64,000 bases of DNA from Nocardia coubleae NBRC 108252 (lineage in GTDB: Bacteria > Actinomycetota > Actinomycetes > Mycobacteriales > Mycobacteriaceae): assembly GCF_001612805.1 (NCBI RefSeq), contig NZ_BDBD01000010.1, forward strand, positions 180,091 through 244,090. The letters run 5' to 3'. Each line of letters starts with the position of its first letter. Position 1 is the first letter of the stretch. The notes under the pieces were generated by a model. It was not told where the DNA came from. It saw only the letters and a list, made by a program, of their open reading frames with translations, and did no database searches. This document shows positions 27,951 through 37,034 of the stretch, in pieces. Made by a program: the position numbers and the translations under genes.

Positions 27951-28784
27951 TCAGCGAATGCGATAGAGCCTTCGGGCATTGGCCGTGGTGGTCTCCGCCA
28001 ATTCGACCGGGTCCTGTTCGCGGATCTCGGCCAGCGCGCGCACCGTGTACGGCAGGCAGTACGACTCGTTCGGTGCCCCCCGATACGGATGCGGCGTCAG
28101 ATACGGCGCGTCGGTTTCGACCAGGATCTGATCGTCGGGTACCAGCTTGGCCGCCTCACGTAATTCGTGCGCGTTCTTGAAACTCACCGTTCCCGAGAAA
28201 CTGAGCACATACCCCTCGGCCACACATGCCTGCGCCATGTTCGCGTCCGAGGAGAAGCAGTGGAAGATCACGGTGTCGGGGGCGCCCTCGTCGAGCAGCA
28301 CCGTGAGCAGGTCGTGGTCGGCCTCGCGGTTGTGGATCATCAGCGGCTTGCGCACCCGCTTGGCCAGGTCGATGTGCCAGCGGAAACCCTCGATCTGGGT
28401 CTCGATGTCGGCGCAACCGTCGAGTTTGCCCGGCCAGTAGTAGTCCAGGCCGGTCTCACCGATCGCGACGACGCGGGGATCGGTGGCGAGGTTCTCCAGT
28501 TCGGCCATGGCCTTGTCGTCGAGGGCGTTGGCGCGGGTGGGGTGCAGCGCGACGGCCGCGTACACGCGCGGGTCCCAGTGCGCGGCCCGGACCGCCCACT
28601 GCGCGGCGGCGAGGTCGTCGGCGACCGTCACCACATGGCCCACACCGACGGCGGCGGCCCGGTCGACGATCGCGGTGGTCGAGGCGGCATCGGTCGCGCC
28701 GCAGGCGTCGAGGTGGGTGTGCGCGTCGATCAGCGGTGCGAGCGGTGCGGGAGGAGGCGGAGCCGGACGATTCTGGTTTGCCAC
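27951..28784 (-). CDS. tatD: TatD family metal-dependent hydrolase
   Basis: A 277-residue TIM-barrel amidohydrolase; family members are 3'-5' exonucleases or D-aminoacyl-tRNA deacylases. Metal ligands are visible in [30 protein letters not shown], and [15 protein letters not shown]. The GTG at 28782-28784 is preferred because it follows a TACTGT -10 box by seven bases on the minus strand, the leaderless spacing; ATG codons at 28805 and 28808 would overlap the metG start region. Divergent from metG and paired with rpfB as in mycobacteria. Confidence 0.92.
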   Translation of the reverse strand: MANQNRPAPPPPAPLAPLIDAHTHLDACGATDAASTTAIVDRAAAVGVGHVVTVADDLAAAQWAVRAAHWDPRVYAAVALHPTRANALDDKAMAELENLATDPRVVAIGETGLDYYWPGKLDGCADIETQIEGFRWHIDLAKRVRKPLMIHNREADHDLLTVLLDEGAPDTVIFHCFSSDANMAQACVAEGYVLSFSGTVSFKNAHELREAAKLVPDDQILVETDAPYLTPHPYRGAPNESYCLPYTVRALAEIREQDPVELAETTTANARRLYRIR

Positions 28785-28790
28785 GCGGAT

Positions 28791-28797
28791 TACAGTA
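28791..28797. promoter_or_regulatory. Overlapping back-to-back -10 boxes for metG and tatD
   Basis: TACAGTA reads TACAGT on the plus strand (28791-28796) and TACTGT on the minus strand (28797-28792). The first is 10 bases before the metG ATG and the second seven bases before the tatD GTG. One short symmetric site therefore appears to serve both genes, with little or no leader on either. Confidence 0.55.
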
Positions 28798-28806
28798 GTT
28801 GCCATC

Positions 28807-30372
28807 ATGAGCGAGCGAAGCGAGCAGCAGCCGGCCTTCTACATCACAACGGCCATCGCCTACCCGAACGGTGCACCGCATATGGGGCACGCGTACGAGT
28901 ACATCTCCACCGACGCGCTTGCCCGCTTCAAGCGTCTCGACGGCTACGACGTGTTCTTCATGACCGGCACCGACGTGCACGGCCAGAAGATGCAGCAGAC
29001 CGCGGCCGCCGAAGGCGTTCCGGTCCAGGAACTCGCCGCACGCAACTCCGACGTGTTCGAGGCCATGGACAAGGCCCTCGACGTCTCCTTCGACCGCTTC
29101 ATCCGTACCACCGACGAGGACCACAAGGCCGCGAGCGTCGCCATCTGGGAGCGCATGCTCGCCAACGGCGACATCTACCTCGACAACTACTCCGGCTGGT
29201 ACTCGGTGCGCGACGAGGCGTTCTACACCGAGGAGGAGACCACCCTCCTCGACGACGGCACCCGCGTGTCCACCGAGACGCAGACCCCGGTCACCTGGAC
29301 CGAGGAGTCGAACTACTTCTTCAAGCTCTCGCAGTACCAGGACAAACTGCTCGAGCTCTACGAGACGCATCCGGAGTTCATCGCCCCGGCCACCCGGCGC
29401 AACGAGATCGTGAGCTACGTCAAGGCCGGGCTCAAAGACCTGTCGATCTCGCGCACCACCTTCGACTGGGGTGTTCCGGTGCCCGGTCATCCCGATCACG
29501 TGATGTACGTGTGGGTCGACGCGCTCACCAATTACCTGACCGGCGTGGGCTTCCCGGATACCGACTCCGAGCGGTTCCGCAAGTTCTGGCCGGCGAACGT
29601 GCACATCATCGGCAAGGACATCACCCGCTTCCACACGGTGTACTGGCCCGCGTTCCTGATGTCGGCGGGCATCGAACTGCCGGAGCGCGTGTTCGTGCAC
29701 GGGTTCCTGTACAACAAGGGCGAGAAGATGTCGAAGTCGACGGGCAATATCGTCGACCCGCTCGAACTGGTCTCCACCTACGGCCTCGACCAGGTGCGCT
29801 TCTTCCTGCTGCGCGAGATCTCCTACGGCCAGGACGGCAGTTACAGCAACGAGGCCATCGCGGGCCGCATCAACAGCGACCTGTCCAACGAATTCGGCAA
29901 CCTGGTGCAGCGCAGCCTGACCATGGTCAACAAGAACTGCGACGCCAAGGTCCCCACGCCGGGCGAATTCACCGCCGACGACCGCGCCCTGCTCGACCGC
30001 GCGGCGGGCCTGCTCGACAAGTGCCGCACCGAATTCGACGCCCAGCAGATGCACCTGGCCCTGGGAGCCGTCTGGCTCACCCTCGGCGAGACCAACCGCT
30101 ACTTCTCCGCCAATGCCCCCTGGGCCCTGCGCAAGTCGGGCACCGAGGAAGACCTGGCCCGCATGGCGACGGTCCTCTACGTCACCCTCGAGGTGGTCCG
30201 CATCGTCGCGATCCTGGTCCAGCCGGTGATGCCCGGCTCCGCCGCGAAGATCCTCGACCTCCTCGGCCAGGAGGCCCGCACCTTCGCCGACATCCCCACC
30301 CCCCTCGCCCCCGGAACCGACCTCCCGGCCCCGGAACCGGTGTTCCCCCGGTACGTGGAGCCGAAGGAGTAG
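28807..30372 (+). CDS. metG: Methionyl-tRNA synthetase
   Basis: Charges tRNA-Met. The 521-residue class I synthetase has the HIGH-type motif [10 protein letters not shown] (about 20-29) and the KMSKS loop KMSKSTGN (about 308-315). The sequence [14 protein letters not shown] spacing and the absence of a C-terminal tRNA-binding extension match the short actinobacterial enzyme; the zinc-knuckle cysteines of the longer form are not seen. The ATG at 28807 starts [20 protein letters not shown]; an open frame upstream belongs to the antisense of tatD. Divergent from tatD on a shared -10 region. Confidence 0.96.
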   Translation: MSERSEQQPAFYITTAIAYPNGAPHMGHAYEYISTDALARFKRLDGYDVFFMTGTDVHGQKMQQTAAAEGVPVQELAARNSDVFEAMDKALDVSFDRFIRTTDEDHKAASVAIWERMLANGDIYLDNYSGWYSVRDEAFYTEEETTLLDDGTRVSTETQTPVTWTEESNYFFKLSQYQDKLLELYETHPEFIAPATRRNEIVSYVKAGLKDLSISRTTFDWGVPVPGHPDHVMYVWVDALTNYLTGVGFPDTDSERFRKFWPANVHIIGKDITRFHTVYWPAFLMSAGIELPERVFVHGFLYNKGEKMSKSTGNIVDPLELVSTYGLDQVRFFLLREISYGQDGSYSNEAIAGRINSDLSNEFGNLVQRSLTMVNKNCDAKVPTPGEFTADDRALLDRAAGLLDKCRTEFDAQQMHLALGAVWLTLGETNRYFSANAPWALRKSGTEEDLARMATVLYVTLEVVRIVAILVQPVMPGSAAKILDLLGQEARTFADIPTPLAPGTDLPAPEPVFPRYVEPKE

Positions 30373-30388
30373 CCAGAAAACTGCTATT

Positions 30389-31366
30389 TCAGCTGAGGGT
30401 CTCGTCGAGCGTCGTTGCGGTCAGAATCTGATCGGTCCACCGGTCCAGTTCGGCAGTGTCTGCCGCCCGCACCCGGGCAACAACCGTTTCGGGAACCCCG
30501 CCGAACTTGCGATCGAGCTGCCGGAGCAAAGTATTCACCCGGCCCCTGACCTCGCCTCGGGCTTCGCCTCGAGCGATCAGCTTTTCTGCGGTTGTCACGA
30601 CGACCTCCTTCGCCTGCGCTCCCAGGCGATCGAACAACGGATCGAATCCCGACGGGTCCGTATCGCTGACAGTAATAATGTACTCCACCAGGGCTTGGAG
30701 GTCGCTGCGTCCGTTCGGACCGGCGAACATCGCCGCCACGTCGTCTACCAGCGGCAACAGTCGTGCGGCCGCATCGTGGCGGCCGGGAGCCACCTTCAGC
30801 GCGTACAGCATCACCAATACGGCGGGGGTGAGTTGACGTTTGCGTAGTTCGGGTAGGTCGGTGGCAACGATATCGTCGAGCAAGTACCGCATTCTGGGCA
30901 CCAGCTCGCCCATCGCCGCTCGCATCCGCGGGGTGAGTGCGAACAGTTCCGACAAGTCGGTGGCCGCCGACCAGCACCGTCCTTTCGGATCCGCGTGGAT
31001 CACCAGCGGGACAATCAACGGCAGCGTGATAGTTCCGGGATTTTTGGCGGCATAGCGAGTCCAGATCGCCACCATGTACTCCATCAAGCGCAGCGCCATC
31101 AATTTGTCTGTGCTGCTTTGGTGTTCGATCAAGCAGTAGAGGTAGGTTTCCTGACCCGCTACAGATATGGAATACAGCAGGTCGCTGTAGCGCGCTGTCA
31201 GGTGAGCCGAAACGAAACCCGTCGGCAGCTGTTTCAGTGACGTCCAGTCGACCAGGGCGGCAAACTCTTCCGGCAATATCGCGCGCAGCTCGGAGGCGGC
31301 GTCCTCGGGTCGGCCGAGGACCCGGCGGCACACTGCGTCATGCGGACTCGTTGGTCGCTCGGACAT
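30389..31366 (-). CDS. Rpn-family (YhgA-like) recombination-promoting nuclease / transposase
   Basis: A 325-residue protein of the PD-(D/E)XK family once annotated as Transposase_31. The nuclease core is RYSDLLYSISV...YLYCLIEHQSSTD, where the aspartate and the E-x-Q-type motif form the active site. The C-terminal third contains the LIARGEARGEVRGRVN stretch typical of Rpn proteins. Relatives in E. coli raise RecA-independent recombination and some act in phage defence. It separates metG from rsmI. Its DNA is visibly less GC-rich than its neighbours (for example CAGTAATAATGTACTCC), suggesting recent acquisition. No inverted repeats were found at its edges. Confidence 0.88.
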   Translation of the reverse strand: MSERPTSPHDAVCRRVLGRPEDAASELRAILPEEFAALVDWTSLKQLPTGFVSAHLTARYSDLLYSISVAGQETYLYCLIEHQSSTDKLMALRLMEYMVAIWTRYAAKNPGTITLPLIVPLVIHADPKGRCWSAATDLSELFALTPRMRAAMGELVPRMRYLLDDIVATDLPELRKRQLTPAVLVMLYALKVAPGRHDAAARLLPLVDDVAAMFAGPNGRSDLQALVEYIITVSDTDPSGFDPLFDRLGAQAKEVVVTTAEKLIARGEARGEVRGRVNTLLRQLDRKFGGVPETVVARVRAADTAELDRWTDQILTATTLDETLS

Positions 31367-31425
31367 AGCTGAACCCTATTCCGCGACCGAGACGAACAGC
31401 TAATCGGACAGATCAATCGTATGAT

Positions 31426-31454
31426 CGAAAGCTATTGCCGAGGAATAGCTTTCG
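31426..31454 (-). terminator. AT-containing hairpin after rsmI
   Basis: CGAAAGCTATT (31426-31436) pairs perfectly over 11 bp with AATAGCTTTCG (31444-31454) around a seven-base loop. It begins four bases past the rsmI stop on the minus strand. The stem is unusually AT-rich for this genome. Confidence 0.7.
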
Positions 31455-31457
31455 TTG

Positions 31458-32285
31458 TCACTCGGCGGAGCGGGCGGCGAGTACGGCGTCGTAGAGTTCG
31501 CGGCGGGAGGCGCCTCGGCCTGCCGATACTTCCGCGCAGGCGTCTTTGAGGCGCATACCGCTCGCGACGAGGGTTTCGACTTCGTCGACGAGTTGGGCCG
31601 GTTCGGCCGAAACCGGTTGGGCGCCTTCGAGAACCACGGTGATTTCGCCGCGCGCGCCGTCGACCGCCCATTCGGCGAGTTCGCCGAGGGTGCCGCGGAC
31701 GACTTCTTCGTAGGTTTTGGTGAGTTCGCGGCAGACGGCGGCGCGGCGGTCGGGGCCGAGGACAGTGACGGCGTCGGCGAGGCAGTCGGCGAGGCGGTGG
31801 GGTGCTTCGAAGAAGACGCAGGCGCGTTGTTCGGACGCCAAGGTGCGCAACCACTCCCGGCGCTGGCCGCCTTTGCGCGGTGCGAAACCGTCGAAGCAGA
31901 ACCGTTCGACCGGCAGGCCCGACAGGGCGAGCGCGGTGGTGACGGCCGACGGGCCGGGCAGGCAGGTGACGGGCAGGTCGCGTTCCACCGCGGCGGCCAC
32001 CAGTCGATAACCGGGGTCGCTCACCGACGGCATACCCGCGTCGGTCACCAGAAGCACGGTGAGCCCGCTCGCGATGTCGTCGAGCAGGGCGGGAATGCGG
32101 GCGGTCTCGACATGGTCGTAGAAGCTGACGACGCGGCCGGTGATCTCCACACCGAGAGCCTTGGCGAGCGATCTGGTGCGTCGGGTGTCCTCGGCGGCGA
32201 CCACATCGGCCGTGCCGAGCGCGTCGCGCAGACGCTGCGACGCATCGCCGATATCGCCCATCGGGGTTGCCGCTAGGACCAACAC
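31458..32285 (-). CDS. rsmI: 16S rRNA (cytidine1402-2'-O)-methyltransferase
   Basis: Methylates the ribose of C1402 in the ribosomal P site using SAM. The 275-residue protein shows the tetrapyrrole-methylase-like fold: LVLAATPMGDIGDASQRL at the start, AAEDTRRTRSL, LVTDAGMPSVSDPGYRLV (SAM site, about 80-97) and LPGPSAVTTALALSGLP. The GTG start at 32283-32285 has GGAGAGG upstream. Divergent from pmt, as in M. tuberculosis. Confidence 0.96.
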   Translation of the reverse strand: MLVLAATPMGDIGDASQRLRDALGTADVVAAEDTRRTRSLAKALGVEITGRVVSFYDHVETARIPALLDDIASGLTVLLVTDAGMPSVSDPGYRLVAAAVERDLPVTCLPGPSAVTTALALSGLPVERFCFDGFAPRKGGQRREWLRTLASEQRACVFFEAPHRLADCLADAVTVLGPDRRAAVCRELTKTYEEVVRGTLGELAEWAVDGARGEITVVLEGAQPVSAEPAQLVDEVETLVASGMRLKDACAEVSAGRGASRRELYDAVLAARSAE

Positions 32286-32423
32286 GGTGGGGTTCCGCCT
32301 CTCCGGGAGTTCGGCCGCAGGCGGTGCGTGCGGCGCGCGGTGCCAGTGGATGGCGCGACGTCCATTCTGTCAGGTGACCCGGTCCCGACCGGTGTCGGCT
32401 CGGCCCGAGTCGGTGGCACCGCC

Positions 32424-32438
32424 TACGATCGGGGCGTG
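32424..32438 (+). promoter_or_regulatory. -10 box and leaderless start of pmt
   Basis: TACGAT (32424-32429) is followed by six bases and the GTG at 32436. There is no Shine-Dalgarno sequence between them, which supports this start and a leaderless transcript. Confidence 0.6.
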
Positions 32439-34031
32439 ATCCCGGTGACCGAAGCCCGTTCGACGCGCCCGGTGTCGGCCGTGGTGAGCCCGGTGCCGCT
32501 GCGACCCGCCCCCGATTTCGGGCCGCTCGACACCGCGCGGGGCTGGGCGGTCACCCTGGTGCTCACGGTGATCGCGGGCGTCACCCGCTTCCTGAACCTG
32601 AACTCTCCCACCGACGCGCGCACACCGGTTTTCGACGAGAAGCACTACGCCCCGCAGGCCTGGCAGATGGTCACCGGCGGCGGAGTCGAGGACAACCCCG
32701 CCTACGGCCTGGTGGTGCACCCCCCGGTCGGCAAACAGTTCATCGCCCTCAGCGAGGCCCTGTTCGGCTACAACGCCTGGGGCTGGCGCGGCACCGCCGC
32801 CCTGGCGGGCACCGTGCTGGTGCTGCTGGTGATCCGGATCGTGCGCCGGATGTCGCGCTCCACCTTGATCGGCGCGTTCGCGGGCATCCTGCTCATCGCC
32901 GACGGCCTGACCTTCGTGTCCTCACGCATCGGCATGCTCGACATCTTCATGGCACTGCTGGTCACCGCCGCGTTCGGCTGCCTGATCGTCGATCGCGACG
33001 AGGTGCGTGAGCGCATGGCCGCCGCCGACCTGGCCGGTCGCATCGGGCTCACCGACTGGGGACCACGGCTGGGGGTGCGCTGGTGGCGTTTCGGCGCCGG
33101 TGTGCTGCTCGGTCTGGCCTGTGGAACCAAATGGTCGGGCATCTACTTCATCATGTTCTTCGGGCTGATGAGCGTGGCGTTCGACGTGAGCGCCCGGCGC
33201 GCGTACGGGGTGCGCAGGCCGTGGGTCGGCACGCTGGTGCGCGATGTGGGGCCCGCGCTGTACGCCCTCGTCGTCATTCCACTCGTGGTGTACCTGTCGT
33301 CGTATTGGGCGTGGTTCGCCAGCGAGACCGGGACCTACCGGCACGCGGTCGGCAATCAGATCGGCACCGGTGGGGCATTCGCGTTCCTGCCCGACGCCCT
33401 GCGCTCGCTCTGGTACTACCAGGGCGAAACCCTGGACTTCCATTCGACTCTCACCAATTCGGCGGGCAATCACCACCCGTGGGAATCCAAGCCGTGGACC
33501 TGGCCGATGGGTCTGCGCCCGATGCTCTACTACTACGCCGACGGCACCGTCACCGGATGCGGCGAGGCGCAGTGTGTGAAGGCCGTGATGGCCATCGGCA
33601 CCCCGGCGCTGTGGTGGCTCGCGCTGCCTGCGCTGGGCTGGATGATCTGGCGCAGCGTCACCCGGCGGGACTGGCGGTACGCGGCGGTGCTCGTCGGCTA
33701 CGGCGCCGGTCTGCTGCCCTGGTTCCTCACCCTCGACCGGCAGATGTACTTCTTCTACGCCGTCGTGCTCGCCCCGTTCCTCGTGATGGGTATCGCGCTT
33801 GTCCTCGGCGACATCCTCGGTTCGTCGCGGCCAGTGGGGATACCGCGCAGCCCGACGGGCACCTACCTGCCCGCCCCGGTCGACGAGCGCTACGCCCTCG
33901 GGCTGCTGATCGTCTCCATCTACCTGGGCCTGGTGATCGCGAATTTCGTCTGGCTGTGGCCCATTCTCACCGGGATGCCGATCAGCCCCGCCACCTGGCA
34001 GGACCACCTCTGGTTACCGAGCTGGCGCTGA
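32436..34031 (+). CDS. pmt: Dolichyl/polyprenyl-phosphate-mannose protein mannosyltransferase
   Basis: A 531-residue GT39 membrane enzyme that O-mannosylates exported proteins using polyprenyl-phosphate mannose on the outer face of the membrane. After a short cytoplasmic tail, TM1 (about 30-47) leads into the catalytic loop RFLNLNSPTDARTPVFDEKHYAP, which contains the acidic DE pair. About ten further hydrophobic segments follow, with a large loop containing GNHHPWESKPWTWPM. The GTG at 32436 is supported by the -10 box six bases upstream. Divergent from rsmI. It matches Rv1002 in recalled neighbourhood and length. Confidence 0.93.
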   Translation: MIPVTEARSTRPVSAVVSPVPLRPAPDFGPLDTARGWAVTLVLTVIAGVTRFLNLNSPTDARTPVFDEKHYAPQAWQMVTGGGVEDNPAYGLVVHPPVGKQFIALSEALFGYNAWGWRGTAALAGTVLVLLVIRIVRRMSRSTLIGAFAGILLIADGLTFVSSRIGMLDIFMALLVTAAFGCLIVDRDEVRERMAAADLAGRIGLTDWGPRLGVRWWRFGAGVLLGLACGTKWSGIYFIMFFGLMSVAFDVSARRAYGVRRPWVGTLVRDVGPALYALVVIPLVVYLSSYWAWFASETGTYRHAVGNQIGTGGAFAFLPDALRSLWYYQGETLDFHSTLTNSAGNHHPWESKPWTWPMGLRPMLYYYADGTVTGCGEAQCVKAVMAIGTPALWWLALPALGWMIWRSVTRRDWRYAAVLVGYGAGLLPWFLTLDRQMYFFYAVVLAPFLVMGIALVLGDILGSSRPVGIPRSPTGTYLPAPVDERYALGLLIVSIYLGLVIANFVWLWPILTGMPISPATWQDHLWLPSWR

Positions 34032-34035
34032 CACC

Positions 34036-34392
34036 TCAGCCGAGCGCACGGTGGACGAAGTCGATGGCGTCGCTGTCGGCGAGGCCGAGCCTGCGGATGG
34101 TCGTCACGTATTCGACGGCGGCGCGGCCGGCGATATCGCGGGTGGGGTCGCCCGACGACGCGATGAAAGAGCCCTGGCGGCCACGGGTTTCGAGGACACC
34201 GTCGGCCTCGAGTTCGCGGTAGGCGCGGGCGACGGTGTTCGGTGCGATGCCGAGGTCGGCGGCCAGCGCCCGCACGGTGGGGATCTTGGTGCCCGCCGTG
34301 AGCGTGCCCGCGCGGACTTGTTCGATCACCGCCATGCGCAACTGTTCGTAGGGCGGCTGGGTGGAATCGGCGGACAGCTCGACGTGGAACAT
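34036..34392 (-). CDS. GntR-family (YtrA-type) transcriptional regulator
   Basis: A 118-residue regulator with the GntR winged helix (about 8-75): PPYEQLRMAVIEQVRAGTL, then IPTVRALAADLGIAPNTVARAYRELEADG. The short C-terminal tail is the YtrA-subfamily pattern, which usually controls an adjacent transporter or membrane operon. Its ATG overlaps the arcA stop by one base (TGATG), so it is coupled to arcA and may control that operon; no operator was identified. Confidence 0.88.
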   Translation of the reverse strand: MFHVELSADSTQPPYEQLRMAVIEQVRAGTLTAGTKIPTVRALAADLGIAPNTVARAYRELEADGVLETRGRQGSFIASSGDPTRDIAGRAAVEYVTTIRRLGLADSDAIDFVHRALG

Positions 34393-35627
34393 CACACCTC
34401 GTCTCGGGACAGCGGGCAGGACATGCATCGGGGGCCGCCGCGCCCGGACCCCAGCTCCGAACCCTGGATGGTGAGCACCTCGATCCCCGCGTCGGTCAGG
34501 CGGGAGTTGGTCATCTCGTTGCGTTCGTAGGCCACCACGACGCCGGGGGCGAGCGCGAGGGTGTTGTTGCCGTCGTCCCACTGCTCGCGTTCGGCGGCGG
34601 GTCCGTCGCGGCCGGTGTCGATCACCCGCAGGGTCGGGATGCCCATCGCGGCGGCAGCGGCGGGCAGGAACGGTTCGGGGCCGCTGATGCTGATGCGTTC
34701 GGTGTCACCACGTCCGGCGAAGCCGTCCTCGCGGCGAATCGTGAACGCCTGCAAGGTTTCCCGGACGCCTGGGTACATCACCACCGCATCGGTGTCGACC
34801 ATGGTGCACACGGTGTCCAGGTGCATGGTCGCGCGGTTCTGGGCGATCGGCACCACCAGCACGGTGTGCGCGAGGTCGTCGTCGAAAAGACTGCGCGCCA
34901 ACGCTTCCGCGCCGGCGGGGGTGGTTCGCTCGCCAACGCCCACCGCGACGACGCCGGGAGCGAGCAACAGCACATCACCGCCTTCGATGGGGGCCGTGTG
35001 TGATTCGTAGGCCCGGCGCACGCCGAGGAAACGAGGGTGGAAGGCGTAGACGAGGTCGGTGATGGAGGTTTCGCGACTGCGCGCGGGCAGCGCGAGGGAG
35101 GTGATCGCCACCTTGGGACCGACCCAGAACGACGAGTCGCGGGTGAACAGCAGGTTGGGCAGCGGGTCGATGACGAAATCGGCACCGTGATGCATCCGCC
35201 GCACCAGCGACGTGGAGTCGGGACCGAACGGCAGTTCGTCGAAAGTCATTCCGGCCATGAGGATGTCGGCCAGTTCGGGGGCCTCGACCTTGCGGAGTTC
35301 GGCGGCGAGCTGGTCGGCGAGATCGTGGCCGAGCCTGCGCGCGTCGACGGCGGCGGAGATGCCCTGGATACGGGCGGCGCCGCTGGTCGCGAGTGTTTCG
35401 GTGAGCAGGTCGGCGAGCAGCAGCACCTCCACGCCGCGCCCGCGCAGGACGGCGGCGAAGGCGTCGTGTTCCTCCTGGGCGCGTTCCACCCAGGGGATGC
35501 CGTCGAAGAGCAGCTGATCGTTGTTGCTCGGGGTGAGCCTGCGTAGCTCATCGCCGGGCCGGTGCAGCAGCACCGTGCGCAATGTGCCGACCTCGGAGGT
35601 GACAGCCAGGCGCGAGTCCGTTCCCAT
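34392..35627 (-). CDS. arcA: Arginine deiminase
   Basis: Hydrolyses arginine to citrulline and ammonia. The 411-residue guanidino-modifying enzyme starts [17 protein letters not shown] and ends with the nucleophile-bearing [18 protein letters not shown], in which the first Cys after RGGPR is catalytic. Other landmarks are [10 protein letters not shown] (about 165-174), IEGGDVLLL and [11 protein letters not shown]. The ATG at 35625-35627 sits six bases after TACGGT on the minus strand, a leaderless start. No arcB or arcC is beside it, so energy-yielding arginine fermentation is not implied by this locus alone. Next to pmt as in M. tuberculosis. Confidence 0.95.
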   Translation of the reverse strand: MGTDSRLAVTSEVGTLRTVLLHRPGDELRRLTPSNNDQLLFDGIPWVERAQEEHDAFAAVLRGRGVEVLLLADLLTETLATSGAARIQGISAAVDARRLGHDLADQLAAELRKVEAPELADILMAGMTFDELPFGPDSTSLVRRMHHGADFVIDPLPNLLFTRDSSFWVGPKVAITSLALPARSRETSITDLVYAFHPRFLGVRRAYESHTAPIEGGDVLLLAPGVVAVGVGERTTPAGAEALARSLFDDDLAHTVLVVPIAQNRATMHLDTVCTMVDTDAVVMYPGVRETLQAFTIRREDGFAGRGDTERISISGPEPFLPAAAAAMGIPTLRVIDTGRDGPAAEREQWDDGNNTLALAPGVVVAYERNEMTNSRLTDAGIEVLTIQGSELGSGRGGPRCMSCPLSRDEV

Positions 35628-35707
35628 GCCGAAACCGTAATGCGAGCGGGGCGCGCCTGCCAGGAAGACCCGCACCGAGTCACCCCGTTTTCGTACACCA
35701 CACAAGT

Positions 35708-35727
35708 ACCTCAAGTATGGTTGAGGT
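35708..35727. promoter_or_regulatory. SoxR operator
   Basis: ACCTCAA-GTATGG-TTGAGGT is a perfect 7+7 inverted repeat closely matching the known SoxR box CCTCAAGTTAACTTGAGG. It ends 21 bases before the soxR ATG, so it is probably within the soxR promoter. It could also act on divergent arcA. Confidence 0.85.
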
Positions 35728-35748
35728 GAAAGCGGGAGGAGACAGGAA

Positions 35749-36234
35749 ATGACGACGGCCGATTGGCAAACGAAGGAGCTGACCCCCGGGCAGCTCTCCG
35801 AGCGTAGTGGAGTTGCAGTGTCCGCGTTGCACTTCTACGAACGCGAAGGTCTCATAACGAGTCGTCGAACCAGTGGCAATCAACGCCGCTACGCACGCGA
35901 GACGCTGCGGCGGGTGGCGTTCATCCGCATCTCCCAGCGCGTCGGCATCCCGCTCAGCGATATCCGCTCCGCGCTCGACCGGCTGCCCGAGGGCCGCACA
36001 CCGACCCGACGCGATTGGGAGGCCGTGTCGACCACCTGGCGTGCGGACCTCGACGAACGAATCACCCAGCTCACGCGCCTGCGCGACAATCTCACCGGTT
36101 GCATCGGCTGCGGCTGCCTGTCGCTGGGTTCGTGCAAGCTCGTCAACGAACACGACCGCCTCGGCGCGGAGGGGCCCGGCGCGCGCGTGCTCGACGTACA
36201 CCTGAACTGCCCACCGAAAAGTGGCTGCGCCTAG
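35749..36234 (+). CDS. soxR: Redox-sensitive MerR-family regulator SoxR
   Basis: A 161-residue regulator whose [2Fe-2S] cluster senses redox-cycling compounds. The MerR winged helix spans about 10-80 ([25 protein letters not shown]), followed by a dimerisation helix, then the cluster cysteines C118, C121, C123 and C129 in [20 protein letters not shown] stands seven or eight bases before the ATG. A near-consensus SoxR box lies immediately upstream, so it is likely autoregulated. In other actinobacteria the targets are oxidoreductases and efflux genes; none is adjacent here. Confidence 0.96.
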   Translation: MTTADWQTKELTPGQLSERSGVAVSALHFYEREGLITSRRTSGNQRRYARETLRRVAFIRISQRVGIPLSDIRSALDRLPEGRTPTRRDWEAVSTTWRADLDERITQLTRLRDNLTGCIGCGCLSLGSCKLVNEHDRLGAEGPGARVLDVHLNCPPKSGCA

Positions 36235-36266
36235 CCACTGCCGCACGGCTGGGGCATCATCGCGGT

Positions 36267-37019
36267 ATGACTTCACTCGAGACCCGCGCCAAGTCCCTGC
36301 TCGCGCTGCACCGTCCCGGCGACCCGGTGGTCCTGCCTACGGTGTGGGACGCCTGGTCGGCGAATGTCGCTGTGAGTGCGGGCTTTTCGGGACTGACGAT
36401 GGGCAGTCACCCGGTCGCCGACTCGATCGGACGCCCCGACGGTGAGGGGATGAGCTTCGACGAGCTGCTCGCGCGTGTCGCGCAGGTGACCGCCTCGGTG
36501 GAGGTGCCGGTGTCGGTCGACATCGAATCCGGGTACGGCCTCGAACCGTTGCAGCTCATCGACGGCCTGCTCGGTGCGGGTGCCGTCGGCCTCAATATCG
36601 AGGACACCGTGCACAGCGAGGGCAAGCGGCTGCGCGAGGCCCAGGAGCACGCCGACCTGGTGCGCGGCCTGCGCGAGGCCGCCGACGCCACCGGCGTGCA
36701 CGTGGTCGTCAATGCCCGCACCGACCTGTTCCTGCGTCAGGACGGCGAGGAACCCGACCGCGTCGACCGTGCCGTCGCCCGCCTGTCCCTCGCCGCCGAA
36801 GCGGGCGCCGATGTGCTCTACCCCGTCGGCCGCCACAGCGACGAAACCCTTCGCCGCCTCACCACCGAACTGCCGCGCCCGGTCAACGCGATCGGCCAAC
36901 CCGGAACTCCCGCCAAGTCCTATTTCGCCGAGCTCGGGGTAGCCCGGATCAGCTTCGGCCCCTTCCTCCAGGCGGCGCTCGCGACTGAAGCGACCCGTCT
37001 GCTCGAGACCTGGAAGTAG
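36267..37019 (+). CDS. Isocitrate lyase / PEP mutase superfamily enzyme
   Basis: A 250-residue TIM barrel of the ICL/PEPM superfamily. Mg-binding residues are in VPVSVDIESGYG (about 75-86) and GLNIEDTVH; VNARTDLFL follows. The catalytic KKCGH loop of true isocitrate lyases is replaced by HSEGKRLREAQEH, so this is probably a lyase or phosphonate-type C-C hydrolase of unknown substrate, not glyoxylate-cycle isocitrate lyase. The ATG is six bases after CATCAT, which could be a leaderless -10. It follows soxR by 32 bases on the same strand. Confidence 0.85.
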   Translation: MTSLETRAKSLLALHRPGDPVVLPTVWDAWSANVAVSAGFSGLTMGSHPVADSIGRPDGEGMSFDELLARVAQVTASVEVPVSVDIESGYGLEPLQLIDGLLGAGAVGLNIEDTVHSEGKRLREAQEHADLVRGLREAADATGVHVVVNARTDLFLRQDGEEPDRVDRAVARLSLAAEAGADVLYPVGRHSDETLRRLTTELPRPVNAIGQPGTPAKSYFAELGVARISFGPFLQAALATEATRLLETWK

Positions 37020-37034
37020 TCCGGCTGGAGTAGG

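Noticed and set aside
36267..37019. True isocitrate lyase
   Set aside because: Only 250 residues and the KKCGH catalytic loop is absent; it belongs to the wider ICL/PEPM superfamily.
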